A stretch of 36,848 bases of DNA from Streptomyces diastatochromogenes (GCA_001418405.1 LIQL01000180.1:1-36848), one strand, 5' to 3'. Positions 14,247 through 22,821 are shown, counted from the first letter of the stretch. A program made the numbers and translations. The notes: a model not told the origin generated them from the letters alone.

Positions 14247-14777
14247 TCAGTCGTCCTCCCGCTCCCGCTCGGCCATCCGGATCACGGAGACCGCGACGGC
14301 GATCAGCAGCGCCGGGTCCGCGTCCTCCCGCACGACGTTGACCGCGTAGGTGTCACGGACGGTCAGCCACCGCCGTGAGATCTCGGCGAGCAGTTCGCCG
14401 TCGTACTCGACCGCGAACTCCCGATCGAGGATCTTGCCGCTCACGTCCAGCTCGGTGCCGTCGACCAGCTCGACGCGGAAGTGATGGCGCAGCAACGAAA
14501 GGCGCTTGCGCTTGATGGTGGCCAACGGCTCGTCGTCCCGCTCGATGGTCATCGCGTCGCGCAGGCTGAACATCTTCTTGCGGATGGTGATCAGGACCCG
14601 CCGCTCGGTGTCCTTGAGCTCGAAGGTCTCCCGCAGCCGGAGCGCCTTCCCGTCCACGAGGAACGCGTGCCGTCCGTGATCGTCGTCGACCCAGTAGTCA
14701 TCGCCGATGCCGAAGATCCGGTCGTGCACGAAGTACTTGCGGGAGCGAGGGTGGTGCGCCTCGTGGGATTGCAGCAT
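14247..14777 (-). CDS. LURP-one-related (Tubby/scramblase-like fold) protein
   Basis: A 176-residue protein of the LURP-one-related family, which shares a beta-barrel with Tubby and scramblase proteins. Typical phrases are RKYFVHDRIFGIGDDYWVDDDHGRHAFLVDGK near the N-terminus, then TIRKKMFSLRDAMTIERDDEPLATIKRK and SGKILDREFAVEYDGELLAEISRRW. A late hydrophobic stretch (ADPALLIAVAVSVIRMAE) may pack in the barrel. The bacterial role is unknown; membrane-lipid association is suggested only by fold relatives. ATG at 14777 is chosen because the family match begins right after it, though the ribosome site is weak. It is divergent from the thioredoxin-NHL gene with only 64 bases between starts. Confidence 0.85.
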   Translation of the reverse strand: MLQSHEAHHPRSRKYFVHDRIFGIGDDYWVDDDHGRHAFLVDGKALRLRETFELKDTERRVLITIRKKMFSLRDAMTIERDDEPLATIKRKRLSLLRHHFRVELVDGTELDVSGKILDREFAVEYDGELLAEISRRWLTVRDTYAVNVVREDADPALLIAVAVSVIRMAEREREDD

Positions 14778-14841
14778 GGGTGACGTGTTCCCCGTGGCCC
14801 CTGCGGAATGCCTGGACACCGGAGTGACGTTGAATGTCCAC

Positions 14842-16656
14842 ATGGCTTCACGTGCGCGCGTCCGGGCCCCCGAGCTGATCGGCAAGGGCGGCTGGCTCAA
14901 CACCGGCGGAAACGACCTCACCCTCACTGACCTGCGAGGACGCATTGTCATCCTCGATTTCTGGACGTTCTGCTGTGTGAACTGCCTGCACGTCCTGGAC
15001 GAGCTGCGGGAGCTGGAGGAGCGCCACCGCGACTCGGTCGTGATCATCGGTGTGCACTCCCCGAAGTTCGTGCACGAGGCCGACCACCAGGCCGTCGTCG
15101 ACGCCGTCGAGCGGTACGGCGTCGAGCACCCCGTCCTCGACGACCCCGAGCTCGCGACCTGGAAGCAGTACGCGGTGCGGGCCTGGCCGACGCTGGTGGT
15201 GATCGACCCCGAGGGCTACGTCGTGGCCCAGCACGCGGGCGAGGGCCATGCGCACGCCATCGAGGCGCTCGTCGAGGAGCTGATCGCCGAGCACGGCGCC
15301 AAGGGCACGCTGCGGCGCGGGGACGGCCCCTACGTCCCGCCGGAGCCGGTCGCCACCGACCTCCGTTTCCCCGGCAAGGCCGTGCGGCTGCCCGGCGGCA
15401 CCTTCCTGGTCTCCGACACCACCCGGCACCAACTGGTCGAGCTGGGCGCCGACGGCGAAGAGGTGCTGCGCCGGATCGGGAGCGGGGAGCGCGGGCTGGG
15501 CCCGGACTCCTTCAACGAGCCGCAGGGACTGGCGCTGCTGCCCGACGGCACGGTCGCCGTCGCGGACACCGTCAACCACGCGGTCCGGGTCTTCGACCCC
15601 GCGACCGGCACGCTGGAGACGGTGGCCGGCACCGGCAAGCAGTGGTGGCAGGGCTCGCCGACCGCGGGCCCGGCCCGCGAGGTGGACCTCTCCTCGCCGT
15701 GGGACCTCGCCTGGTGGCAGGACCGGCTGTGGATCGCGATGGCCGGCGTCCACCAGATCTGGGCCTACGACCCGGCCGACGGCACGGTGGCGGTGGCGGC
15801 CGGCACCACCAACGAGGGCCTGGTGGACGGTCCCGCGGCGGAGGCGTGGTTCGCCCAGCCCTCCGGACTCGCGGCGGCCGGCGACCGGCTGTGGATCGCC
15901 GACTCGGAGACCAGCGCGGTGCGCTGGATCGAGCGGGCGGCCGACGATGCCGCGGACGGTTACGTGGTCCGCACGGCCGTCGGCACCGGCCTCTTCGACT
16001 TCGGGCACCGGGACGGCGCCGCCGAGCAGGCCCTGCTCCAGCACCCGCTGGGCGTCACCGCGCTCCCCGACGGTTCGGTCGCCGTCGCGGACACCTACAA
16101 CCACGCGCTGCGCCGCTACGACCCGGCCAGCGGTGAGGTGACCACCCTCGCCACCGATCTGCGGGAGCCCTCCGCGGCGGTCCTCGCCGACGACGACATC
16201 GTGGTGGTGGAGTCCGCGCGGCACCGGCTGACCCGGCTCCGGCTCCCCGAGGAGGCGGTGCGCGTCGAGTCGGTGGCCCACCGCACCCAGCGGGCCGCGA
16301 CCGACATCGCCCCCGGCACCCTGCGGCTCGACGTGGTCTTCCAGGCCCCGGCCGGCCAGAAGCTCGACACCCGCTACGGTCCCTCCACACGGCTGCTGGT
16401 CAGTGCCACGCCGCCGGAGTTGCTCGCCGACGGGGCGGGTGCGGGCACGGACCTGGCGCGGGACCTGGTCCTCGCGGACGGCGCGAGCGAGGGCGTGCTG
16501 CACGTCTCGGCGATGGCCGCGTCCTGCGACGACGCCCCGGACGTCGAGTACCCGGCCTGTCACGTGCACCAGCAGGACTGGGGCGTGCCGGTCCGGATCA
16601 CCGGGGACGGCGCGGCCCGGCTGGGCCTCGTGCTGGCGGGGCTGGACGCGGAGTAA
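14842..16656 (+). CDS. Thioredoxin-like / NHL-repeat protein (NHLRC2-like)
   Basis: A 604-residue protein of the NHLRC2 type. Residues about 10-160 form a thioredoxin fold of the TlpA/AhpC kind, with the redox motif C45-V-N-C48 in FWTFCCVNCLHVLDELREL and a cis-proline segment VRAWPTLVVIDPEGY. Residues about 175-480 form an NHL beta-propeller (repeats such as FNEPQGLALLPDGTVAVADTVNHAVRVFD and LQHPLGVTALPDGSVAVADTYNHALRRYD). A C-terminal beta domain follows with a late Cys pair (SCDD, YPACHVHQQ). No signal peptide is visible, so it is probably cytoplasmic. ATG 14842 is used; TTG 14830 sits better behind GGAG and is a real alternative. The precise redox partner is unknown. Confidence 0.9.
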   Translation: MASRARVRAPELIGKGGWLNTGGNDLTLTDLRGRIVILDFWTFCCVNCLHVLDELRELEERHRDSVVIIGVHSPKFVHEADHQAVVDAVERYGVEHPVLDDPELATWKQYAVRAWPTLVVIDPEGYVVAQHAGEGHAHAIEALVEELIAEHGAKGTLRRGDGPYVPPEPVATDLRFPGKAVRLPGGTFLVSDTTRHQLVELGADGEEVLRRIGSGERGLGPDSFNEPQGLALLPDGTVAVADTVNHAVRVFDPATGTLETVAGTGKQWWQGSPTAGPAREVDLSSPWDLAWWQDRLWIAMAGVHQIWAYDPADGTVAVAAGTTNEGLVDGPAAEAWFAQPSGLAAAGDRLWIADSETSAVRWIERAADDAADGYVVRTAVGTGLFDFGHRDGAAEQALLQHPLGVTALPDGSVAVADTYNHALRRYDPASGEVTTLATDLREPSAAVLADDDIVVVESARHRLTRLRLPEEAVRVESVAHRTQRAATDIAPGTLRLDVVFQAPAGQKLDTRYGPSTRLLVSATPPELLADGAGAGTDLARDLVLADGASEGVLHVSAMAASCDDAPDVEYPACHVHQQDWGVPVRITGDGAARLGLVLAGLDAE

Positions 16657-16665
16657 CCCCGGCCA

Positions 16666-16707
16666 CCGGCCCCCAGCCGAGGCTACGCGTGCCGGCCTGG
16701 GGGTCGG
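16666..16707. terminator. Hairpin between convergent thioredoxin-NHL and lipoprotein genes
   Basis: CCGGCCCCCAG (16666-16676) pairs with CTGGGGGTCGG (16697-16707) over 11 base pairs with one G-U; the loop is 20 bases. It sits in the 64-base gap between convergent stops and can serve both strands. Confidence 0.55.
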
Positions 16708-16720
16708 CGGCCGCGGGACG

Positions 16721-17359
16721 TCACCCGACGCCGGCCTCCAGCTTGGCCGCGGAGAGGGTGCTGTACCAGTTGGTGACCTTGCTCTGGCCGACGGAGACCG
16801 TCGTGTACTTCTCGGCGAAGTTGTACGTCACGGGCGGGCCGGTGGTCCGGGAATCCTCCGATCGGCCCATGAACTGGACGGCCACGTCCTTCTGCTTCGT
16901 GCCCAGGGCGGCGGCGCTGGTGGTCGGGATGACCGCGTAGGCGGTGGAGTGCGGCCGCAGGGTCACCAGGTGGCCCGAGTCGGGCTTCACCCTCGGCAGC
17001 GGCGTCTTCGCCTGGTTGAACGACAGCAGCGGTGCGTTGTACAGCGTGCAGCTCAGCGAGCCGGAGGAGTTCCGGTACCGCACGGTCACATATCCCTTGG
17101 GCCCCGTCACCTGGCCGAACTGGAGCCGGGCAGTGGTGAGGTAGCAGTTCGACACGTGACGGTTGGCCGCCGCGCCGGCGCCGGCCCCTGCCGCCGCGGC
17201 GCCACCGCCGATGATCTTGCGCTTCTTGCTCTTGGAGGACGAGCTCGTCTTCGACTTCGAGGAGCTGCTGTTGCAGCCGGTCAGCGCGAGCGAGCCGGCC
17301 AGGCCGAGGGCCAGCGCGGCGTACACGGCGGAGCGGCGACGGGTGCGGCGTGCGGTCAT
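16721..17359 (-). CDS. DUF4232-type lipoprotein
   Basis: A 212-residue lipoprotein. The signal peptide has a basic start (MTARRTRRRS), a hydrophobic core (AVYAALALGLAGSLAL) and the lipobox LTGC at about residues 26-29, so the protein should be anchored on the outer face of the membrane through that cysteine. A Ser/Lys-rich spacer and an Ala/Gly stretch lead to a DUF4232-like beta domain starting near residue 68 with a paired cysteine pattern (SNCYL, then SCTLYN) and the ending TVSVGQSKVTNWYSTL. ATG at 17359 follows GGGGGA. A second DUF4232-type lipoprotein lies at 19853-20677. Function unknown. Confidence 0.85.
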   Translation of the reverse strand: MTARRTRRRSAVYAALALGLAGSLALTGCNSSSSKSKTSSSSKSKKRKIIGGGAAAAGAGAGAAANRHVSNCYLTTARLQFGQVTGPKGYVTVRYRNSSGSLSCTLYNAPLLSFNQAKTPLPRVKPDSGHLVTLRPHSTAYAVIPTTSAAALGTKQKDVAVQFMGRSEDSRTTGPPVTYNFAEKYTTVSVGQSKVTNWYSTLSAAKLEAGVG

Positions 17360-17439
17360 GGAAGGTCCCCCGGTGAGGTACTGCGGACGGCGAGGCGGCT
17401 ATGTCATGGCACGGCCACGATAGCGACTGCCCCTCGAAG

Positions 17440-17467
17440 GGCCGGGGCGGATGCGTTCCGCCCGGCC
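17440..17467 (-). terminator. Hairpin after the XRE-type membrane gene
   Basis: GGCCGGGGCGGA (17440-17451) pairs with TCCGCCCGGCC (17457-17467) with one bulged G and a 5-base loop, 45 bases past the stop of the minus-strand gene ending at 17513. Confidence 0.5.
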
Positions 17468-17512
17468 TCCGGCTGCTCTTTCCCCGGTGTGGACGGCTCA
17501 ACCCGGGCGCGG

Positions 17513-18418
17513 TCAGTTCGGGCACCGGGGCAGCTCGTCGTCGAGCTGCTCCGGCCGGACGCGGATGCCCGGCATCCAGGCCCTGCCACCGTCGTGGTCG
17601 ACCCGGAACCAGATGCTGCTGTGCCCGCCGGCCTCGTCGGTGACGCTGATCCCGTCGGCGATCTTGCAGATGGCCTGCAGGACGTCGCCGTGCCAGACGC
17701 GGCCCACGACGTTGGGCCGCAGGTACGGCGCATAGGGGTCGCGGGCCAGGCCGAGCGCGCAGTAGTCGGTACGGCTGTGCCGGCAGGCCCGTTCGATGTT
17801 GTTCACGGTGATCCGGGCCGAGCCGGCGGCCGGTCCCGCGCCCGCCGCGGCCGATGCCCGTCCGTCGCCCGCCACCCGGCCGTCCGCGTCCGAACCGGTC
17901 AGCGCCATGACGGCGAAGGCGGCCCCGGCGAGGACGGCGGCGGTGCCGAGCCCGGCCAGCACCAGCCGCAACCGCCGCCGCCCCGGCGCTGCCTCCCGTG
18001 GATCCGCACCCGCCACCTCCTCCACGACCTCGCGGTCCGCCGCTGCCGCCGCGTCCGGTTCGGCCGCTGCGGGCGGTTCGATAGCCGTCGTCGCCGCCTC
18101 GTCCGCCGCCTCCTGGGCGCGGTGGAGCAGCTCCACCAGCGCCGGCAGCCGGTCCTCACCCGTGAAGGAGAGCTTGCACCACTGCACCAGCAGTCGTTCG
18201 TCGGGCAGGCTCTGACCGCGCAGATAGCGTGAGAGGGACGAGCGGCTGGCCGGCAGGCGGGCCGCTAACTCCTGGAGGCTGTACCCCAGTTCGCCGTGCA
18301 TGCGGCGCAGTGCGGAGACGAAGTCCCGGGCGGGACCGGAGAGCTCAGCCGGGAGTGGGGCCAGTGGTTTGCGTCGGACATTCGTGGCGTCGTTCTCATG
18401 GCCAGGCACGCCTCGCAT
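17513..18418 (-). CDS. Membrane-anchored helix-turn-helix (XRE-type) protein
   Basis: A 301-residue protein with a cytoplasmic XRE-like helix-turn-helix at about residues 30-85 (DFVSALRRMHGELGYSLQELAARLPASRSSLSRYLRGQ), an Ala/Glu-rich linker, one transmembrane helix (about 151-173, LVLAGLGTAAVLAGAAFAVMAL) and an extracytoplasmic part of about 125 residues. That part has three conserved-looking cysteines (ERACRHSRTDYCALG, LQAICKIADG) and a Trp/Asp-rich end (SIWFRVDHDGGRAWMPGIRV) resembling an SH3-like wall-facing module. Many Streptomyces genes encode this architecture; some are thought to signal envelope state to DNA. ATG at 18418 is the first in-frame start; its ribosome site is weak. It lies between a lipoprotein and an NlpC/P60-like gene on the same strand. 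Confidence 0.82.
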   Translation of the reverse strand: MRGVPGHENDATNVRRKPLAPLPAELSGPARDFVSALRRMHGELGYSLQELAARLPASRSSLSRYLRGQSLPDERLLVQWCKLSFTGEDRLPALVELLHRAQEAADEAATTAIEPPAAAEPDAAAAADREVVEEVAGADPREAAPGRRRLRLVLAGLGTAAVLAGAAFAVMALTGSDADGRVAGDGRASAAAGAGPAAGSARITVNNIERACRHSRTDYCALGLARDPYAPYLRPNVVGRVWHGDVLQAICKIADGISVTDEAGGHSSIWFRVDHDGGRAWMPGIRVRPEQLDDELPRCPN

Positions 18419-18520
18419 TCCAGCACAGTGGCCATGCGCGTGCGAGGGGCACTTCCGCTCCCCTGTGGCGGAAGTACCCCTCGTTACGCGATCCGGAACG
18501 AACCCGGACCGTTCGGTGAC

Positions 18521-18534
18521 GTTTCACGTGAAAC
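18521..18534. other. parS: parS site 7 (ParB binding)
   Basis: A single exact GTTTCACGTGAAAC in the 188-base gap between the NlpC/P60-like gene and the XRE-type gene. It is the only isolated intergenic copy in the window. Confidence 0.95.
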
Positions 18535-18606
18535 AGCGCGCTGCGGCTCGGTCGATCGTGAGCCAGCTCGGCCGTACGTGCCTCGCCCCCCGTTCGCTGC
18601 CGCCGT

Positions 18607-19500
18607 TCAGTCGCCGAACACCACGGGCCGGTACGGCCTGAACTCCGGGTCACCGCCCGGCAGGCCGTAGGTCAGGCTCCGGTGGCCGGTGCCGTGGTCA
18701 CCGCGCTGCTCGAAGGCGGTGTACGAGGAGTGGGCGGCGTCGTTCCACTTCTCGAAGATGACGACGTGTCGGTTGTTGTTGTCCCCCGACGCGTCGACGA
18801 GGAGGTCGCCGCCCTGCAACGCGCCGAGCGAGATCGGCCGCGTGAGACCGCGATCGGTCGCCAGCCCCACGGTGTTGGTGCCGGGTGTCGGCAGCCGGAG
18901 CGCCATCGACACATAGCCCGAGCAGTCCTGCCGGTAGCCGTCCTTCCAGACCTGGGACTGGCTGTACGGGACCTGGGACCCGTTGTCGGCGGTCAGCCAG
19001 GTGGCGGCGCGCGCCAGCATCTCCCGGCGGGCGGCACCGGGGCCGGGCGGCGGACCGCCCTGCACGGGTATGCCCGGCAACCGGTCCTGCGGTATGTCCA
19101 CCGCGACCACGGTGAGGAAGCCGCTGACCGGCCCGGTGAGGTGCGCCATGTAGGTCGAGCAGGCGTTGCCCTCGCACACGCGCCGGCCGGTGTTCACCTG
19201 GTAGTCGGCGGTGATCCGGTCCTTCCCCGGCGCCGAGGCATTGATCATTCCGACGGCGGGGGAGCCGGTGTCGGCGCTGGCGTGCACCACCCAACGGGTC
19301 CCCCAGGTCGGGAAGTCGGCGGCGGCCCGCGGCGTCGAACCGACGGCGCCGTGCGCGACCCCGGCGATCCCGGTGATCCCGAGACCCGCCGCGGCGGCCG
19401 TCGGAAGGGCCCGGCGCAGCAGGGTCCGGCGGAGCCCGGATGCCGTGCCCGCCACCGGGGTTGTGCCGTCCCCCGGTGGCGTGGTGCCGTGTTCCTCCAT
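18607..19500 (-). CDS. Secreted NlpC/P60-like (amidase-type) protein
   Basis: A 297-residue exported protein. ATG at 19500 follows GGAGGGG. Residues 24-51 form a signal peptide with Arg pairs and a long Ala-rich core (LRRTLLRRALPTAAAAGLGITGIAGVAHG); it may use Tat, although the strict twin-arginine consensus is not met. The catalytic cysteine is C193 in YRQDCSGYVSMALRLP and the histidine H245 in NNNRHVVIFEKW, the Cys-His arrangement of NlpC/P60 peptidases. The middle part (about 65-160) has two cysteines (RRVCEGNACSTY) and is unassigned. It probably acts on peptidoglycan peptides or a similar amide bond outside the cell. It belongs to the envelope-protein group on this strand. Confidence 0.82.
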   Translation of the reverse strand: MEEHGTTPPGDGTTPVAGTASGLRRTLLRRALPTAAAAGLGITGIAGVAHGAVGSTPRAAADFPTWGTRWVVHASADTGSPAVGMINASAPGKDRITADYQVNTGRRVCEGNACSTYMAHLTGPVSGFLTVVAVDIPQDRLPGIPVQGGPPPGPGAARREMLARAATWLTADNGSQVPYSQSQVWKDGYRQDCSGYVSMALRLPTPGTNTVGLATDRGLTRPISLGALQGGDLLVDASGDNNNRHVVIFEKWNDAAHSSYTAFEQRGDHGTGHRSLTYGLPGGDPEFRPYRPVVFGD

Positions 19501-19630
19501 GCCGGTGCCCCTCCGCCTCGTCGGTCCGTGGTGCCGTCCGCGGGGTCCCCTCGCGACGACGGAGACCATGGTGGGCCGGGACGGCCCCCGTACACCGCCG
19601 CTGCGCGGCCTGTGGGACGTCGCTCTCGTC

Positions 19631-19644
19631 TCACAGGGCTGTGA
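19631..19644. promoter_or_regulatory. Perfect dyad TCACAG-GG-CTGTGA
   Basis: A perfect 14-bp inverted repeat 131 bases upstream of the NlpC/P60-like start at 19500. It could be an operator for that gene. The half-sites resemble CRP half-sites, but in the inverted order (TCACA first), so a Crp site is not claimed. Confidence 0.35.
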
Positions 19645-19784
19645 CCTGCGGTGACGTGGCGCGCGACGGCGGCTTTCGGGACGCCGAGGGGTGCCTGCTG
19701 GGACATGACGGGACAGCCGCGGGCAGGTCCGGAGGCCGTGCCGCACGCGGCGGCGGAGGACCGACGGGAAGCGGGCAAGAGGAA

Positions 19785-19816
19785 AGGGCGCCCGCCGGGG
19801 GAATCGCGGGCGCCCT
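19785..19816 (-). terminator. Terminator after the second DUF4232-type lipoprotein
   Basis: AGGGCGCCCGC (19785-19795) and GCGGGCGCCCT (19806-19816) form a perfect 11-bp stem with a 10-base loop, 37 bases past the stop at 19853. On the minus strand it is followed by a T-rich run (TTTCCTCTT). The rest of the 352-base gap 19501-19852 holds the promoter region of the gene starting at 19500 and the dyad at 19631; no gene was found. Confidence 0.8.
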
Positions 19817-19852
19817 GCTTCGGGGGCCGTCGTCGGCCCTACGCGGTCCGGA

Positions 19853-20677
19853 CTACCAGGAGGCCGCGGTGTTGGGGTCCGACTGCCAGTACGTCACCTG
19901 CGCACTGTCGTCGAGGTACGCCGAGCCGCCCGGCAGCGCGACCTTCACCGACCCGCCGACGCTCCCGTCGCCGTCACGACCGGCGAGGCTGACGGAGAGC
20001 GAGGTCGCGGTGCGGCCGCCCTGGGCGTCACCGTCGGCCCGGGACAGCAGCACACCGGCGTAGCCCGACTCCCCCGGTGCCAGGGTGACCACGGCCTGCG
20101 GTTTGCTGTCCGGAAGGTCGGCAACCGGCGACTGTGCCTCGTCGAACTGGAGGTAGGGGTAGGCGTGGAGGTCGCAGGTGGCGCCGGAGGTGTTGGTGGC
20201 CTGCAGCAGCAGGTGGTTGATCGGGCGGGTCAGCGGCTGCGCCACGATGCGGACCTTGGAGGGGTCACAGGTGGTGCGCCGGGCACTCGACCCGCGGCCG
20301 CCACCGTTGGCGGCCTGTCCCGAACCGGCCGTGGGACCGTGCTTCCCGCCAGCGGCCGTGCTGTCCGCCACGGTGGTGTCGCCCGTGCCGCTCTTCCCGG
20401 TCGCACCGCCGTTGCCCTTGGCGCCGCCGTTCTCCTTCTCCGCCGGGGTGGGGGAGCCCTGGTCGTTGTGCATGCCGTTGGCCGCGGGGTCCTTGGCGTC
20501 CTGGGGCGCGGGGTCGAACGGCTTGGCGTCGCTGGTCTTGAGCGGGTTGTCCTGGCTTCCGCAGGCGGTGAGGGCCAGCGCGGCCACCGCGGTCAGCCCG
20601 GCCGCGGCGATCCGCAGCGTACGGCGCCGGGCCGAACGGGTCGTACGGGCCGTGGTGGCGGCATCGGTGCGTGGCAT
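19853..20677 (-). CDS. DUF4232-type lipoprotein with long disordered linker
   Basis: A 274-residue lipoprotein. The basic signal start (ARTTRSARRRTLRIA) and core (AAGLTAVAALA) end in the lipobox LTAC at about 36-39. Residues 45-135 are a Gly/Ala/Asn/Ser-rich linker likely to span the wall. The C-terminal DUF4232 domain starts near 138 (TCDPSKVRIVAQPLTRPINHLLLQATNTSGATCDLHAYPYLQF) and ends YLDDSAQVTYWQSDPNTAASW. The Cys pair at the start of the domain matches that in the lipoprotein at 16721. ATG at 20677 follows GGGGGGAGA. It is the most upstream gene of the minus-strand envelope group. Function unknown. Confidence 0.85.
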   Translation of the reverse strand: MPRTDAATTARTTRSARRRTLRIAAAGLTAVAALALTACGSQDNPLKTSDAKPFDPAPQDAKDPAANGMHNDQGSPTPAEKENGGAKGNGGATGKSGTGDTTVADSTAAGGKHGPTAGSGQAANGGGRGSSARRTTCDPSKVRIVAQPLTRPINHLLLQATNTSGATCDLHAYPYLQFDEAQSPVADLPDSKPQAVVTLAPGESGYAGVLLSRADGDAQGGRTATSLSVSLAGRDGDGSVGGSVKVALPGGSAYLDDSAQVTYWQSDPNTAASW

Positions 20678-20840
20678 GTCCGGTCTCCCCCCGGGCGGCG
20701 GAGCGCGGCGAGGCGCTCCGCTGTCTGGCCCGGCGTGGTCGGCCGGCCCTGGTCCTGCGGTCTGTCCACAAGACTGCCGACCGCCGCTGCCGTACCGCTA
20801 ACGCCTGCCTAACGCCCGTGTCCCCCGTCGCGGCCGTGGC

Positions 20841-22820
20841 TCAGCCGGCCCCGCCTCCCGGGCGTCCGCCCGACCCGTCGGGCTCCGTTCCCTCGCCGCC
20901 GTCCTGTCGCCGGCCGCCCTCCGCACCCCCGTCCCGGGCGAACAGCTGTGTCAGGGCGCTGATCGTGTAGACGTCGGTGGCCTCTTCGTCCACCAGGTGC
21001 ATTTCCGCGAGCCGTTCGAGTCCGTCCTGCGTGCGCTCCTGGTCGGACCCGGCGAGGGCAGCCGCGGCTGAGGCGTTGAGATGCCCGTCGGGGCTGTTGG
21101 CCAAGGCCCGCAGCAGCCGGGCGTCGTCCGCGGACAGCCGGGCGACCGACACGCGCAGCGCCGCCGCTATTCCGGTGTCCTCCGCCGACAGCAGCGCCAG
21201 CCGACGCCGCTCGTCGCGCAGCGCGGAGGCCAGCCGGGCCAGTCGCCAGCGCGGCCGGGCGGTCAGCTGTGCCGCCGCGGCGCGGAGCGCCAGCGGCAAC
21301 CCGTCGCACAGATCCACCAGTTCGCGGGCCGCCGCCGGGTCTTCCGCGACCCGGTCCGACCCCAGCATGGCGCCGAGCAGCGCCGCGCCCTCGTCGTGGC
21401 CGAGGGCCTGGAGGCCCACCGGCCGGGCGCAGTCCGTGGCGACCAGTCCGTCGAGCCGGCTGCGGCTGGTGACGACCGTGACGCAGTGCGGACCACCGGG
21501 CAGCAGCGGTCGCACCTGTGCCGAACTCCGCGCATTGTCCAGGACGACCAGCACCCGGCGCTCGGCGACCAGCGAGCGGAACAGCGCCGAGGCGGCCTGC
21601 GCGGAGCTCGGTACCCGTTCCGGCGGGGTGCCGAGCGCCTGGAGGAAGTCGCGCAGGACCTCGGCCGGAGCCGTCTCGTCGCCCTCGCCGAAGCCGCGCA
21701 GGTCGGCGAAGAGCTGGCCATCGGGGAAGGAGCCGGCGTGCAGGTGCGCCCACTGCACGGCGCATGCCGTCTTGCCCACCCCGGCCGGGCCGGCGACCAC
21801 GGCGAGCGGGCTCTCCGCGGTCGTACGGTCCGTCAACACGTCCGTCAGGGCGTGCAGTTCGGCCTGTCGTCCCAGGAAGCGGGCAGGCGGCCGGGGAAGC
21901 AGGCGAGGTGCCCCGCCGGACCCGCTCCGGCCGGTCTGTGCCGGGTCGCCGGCCCCGCCCGTGCCCCCGTCACGGGGAGCCGGTGCGTCAGCGTCGTGTT
22001 TCACGTGAAACGCGCGCCCCTCGGCCGGAGCACCCGCGGCCCCGCGCGTCGGCTCCGCGGCCTTCCGGGGATCGTCCGCGGTCTCCGCCCGAAGGATCTC
22101 CTCGTACGCCGACCGCAGCCGCTCGCCCGGATCGACGCCCAGCTCCTCGCTGAGCAGTCGTCGGGTGCGGTGGTACCACTCCAGCGCATCGGACTGCCGG
22201 CCGGTCCGGAACAGCGCCCGCATCAGTGCGGCGATCAACCCCTCCCGCAAAGGGTGGTTGACGGCCGCGGAGTACAGGACGGCCGCGGCCTGTTCGTTCT
22301 CGCCGAGCGCGCCGTACGCCCGGGCCAGTGCCTCGACGGCCGACAGCCTGCGCTCTTCGAGGGCGTGCGCGGCGGCCGCGAACGGCGGGCTGGTGACCGT
22401 GCCGGTGAGCGCCGGCCCGCGCCACAGCCCCAGTGCCTCGCGCAGCAGCGGGACCGCGTCGGCCGGCGCCGCCTCGGGGCGGGCCAGCGCGACCAGTTCA
22501 CCGAACCGGTGGGCGTCGATCAGTTCTTCCGGCAGTCGGAGCAGGTAGGCCGAGCCGTGGGTGGCCAGCTCGATGCCGAACGCCTCGGCACCGCCCGCCG
22601 CCAGCGTGGCGCGCAACCGCGAGACGTGCCCTTGGACGACCGTCCGGGCGTGTTCGGGCGGTTCGTCCTCCCACAGGGAGTCGATCAACTGCTCCAGTGG
22701 AACGGTGGTGTTGGGCTGCAGAAGCAGCAGTGCCAGCACACTGCGCCGTTTGGCGGGCCCGAGCGACAGCTCCTCGGAGCCGCTCAGCACGGAGATCGGG
22801 CCGAGCAGTGAGAATTCCAA
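20841..22820 (-). CDS. SARP-family regulator with NB-ARC ATPase domain
   Basis: A 659-residue AfsR-like regulator. The OmpR-type winged helix spans about residues 2-95 (FSLLGPISVL, AKRRSVLALLLLQPN, LEQLIDSLWEDEPPEHA), and the bacterial transcriptional activator domain about 96-245 (DAHRFGELV to WYHRTRRLLSEELGVDPGERLR). A linker follows, then an NB-ARC-type STAND ATPase from about 310: Walker A in GPAGVGKTACAV (344-355), LVVLDN as Walker B, and GLPLALRAAA. There is no TPR array, unlike full AfsR; the end is a Gly/Asp-rich tail. TTG at 22820 follows GGAGAG at 5 bases and begins one base after the aminopeptidase stop, so the two are translationally coupled. A parS site lies in the linker codons. 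Confidence 0.88.
   Translation of the reverse strand: MEFSLLGPISVLSGSEELSLGPAKRRSVLALLLLQPNTTVPLEQLIDSLWEDEPPEHARTVVQGHVSRLRATLAAGGAEAFGIELATHGSAYLLRLPEELIDAHRFGELVALARPEAAPADAVPLLREALGLWRGPALTGTVTSPPFAAAAHALEERRLSAVEALARAYGALGENEQAAAVLYSAAVNHPLREGLIAALMRALFRTGRQSDALEWYHRTRRLLSEELGVDPGERLRSAYEEILRAETADDPRKAAEPTRGAAGAPAEGRAFHVKHDADAPAPRDGGTGGAGDPAQTGRSGSGGAPRLLPRPPARFLGRQAELHALTDVLTDRTTAESPLAVVAGPAGVGKTACAVQWAHLHAGSFPDGQLFADLRGFGEGDETAPAEVLRDFLQALGTPPERVPSSAQAASALFRSLVAERRVLVVLDNARSSAQVRPLLPGGPHCVTVVTSRSRLDGLVATDCARPVGLQALGHDEGAALLGAMLGSDRVAEDPAAARELVDLCDGLPLALRAAAAQLTARPRWRLARLASALRDERRRLALLSAEDTGIAAALRVSVARLSADDARLLRALANSPDGHLNASAAAALAGSDQERTQDGLERLAEMHLVDEEATDVYTISALTQLFARDGGAEGGRRQDGGEGTEPDGSGGRPGGGAG
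21998..22011. other. parS: parS site 8, inside the SARP coding sequence
   Basis: Exact GTTTCACGTGAAAC within the linker between the activator and ATPase domains. It is read on the minus strand as residues F-H-V-K (271-274). Confidence 0.95.
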
Positions 22821-22821
22821 C

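Noticed and set aside
16560..16573. CACGTG-containing sequences (for example near 16562 and 14850) as degenerate parS
   Set aside because: They share only the central six bases and lack the TTTCAC/GTGAAA arms needed for ParB.
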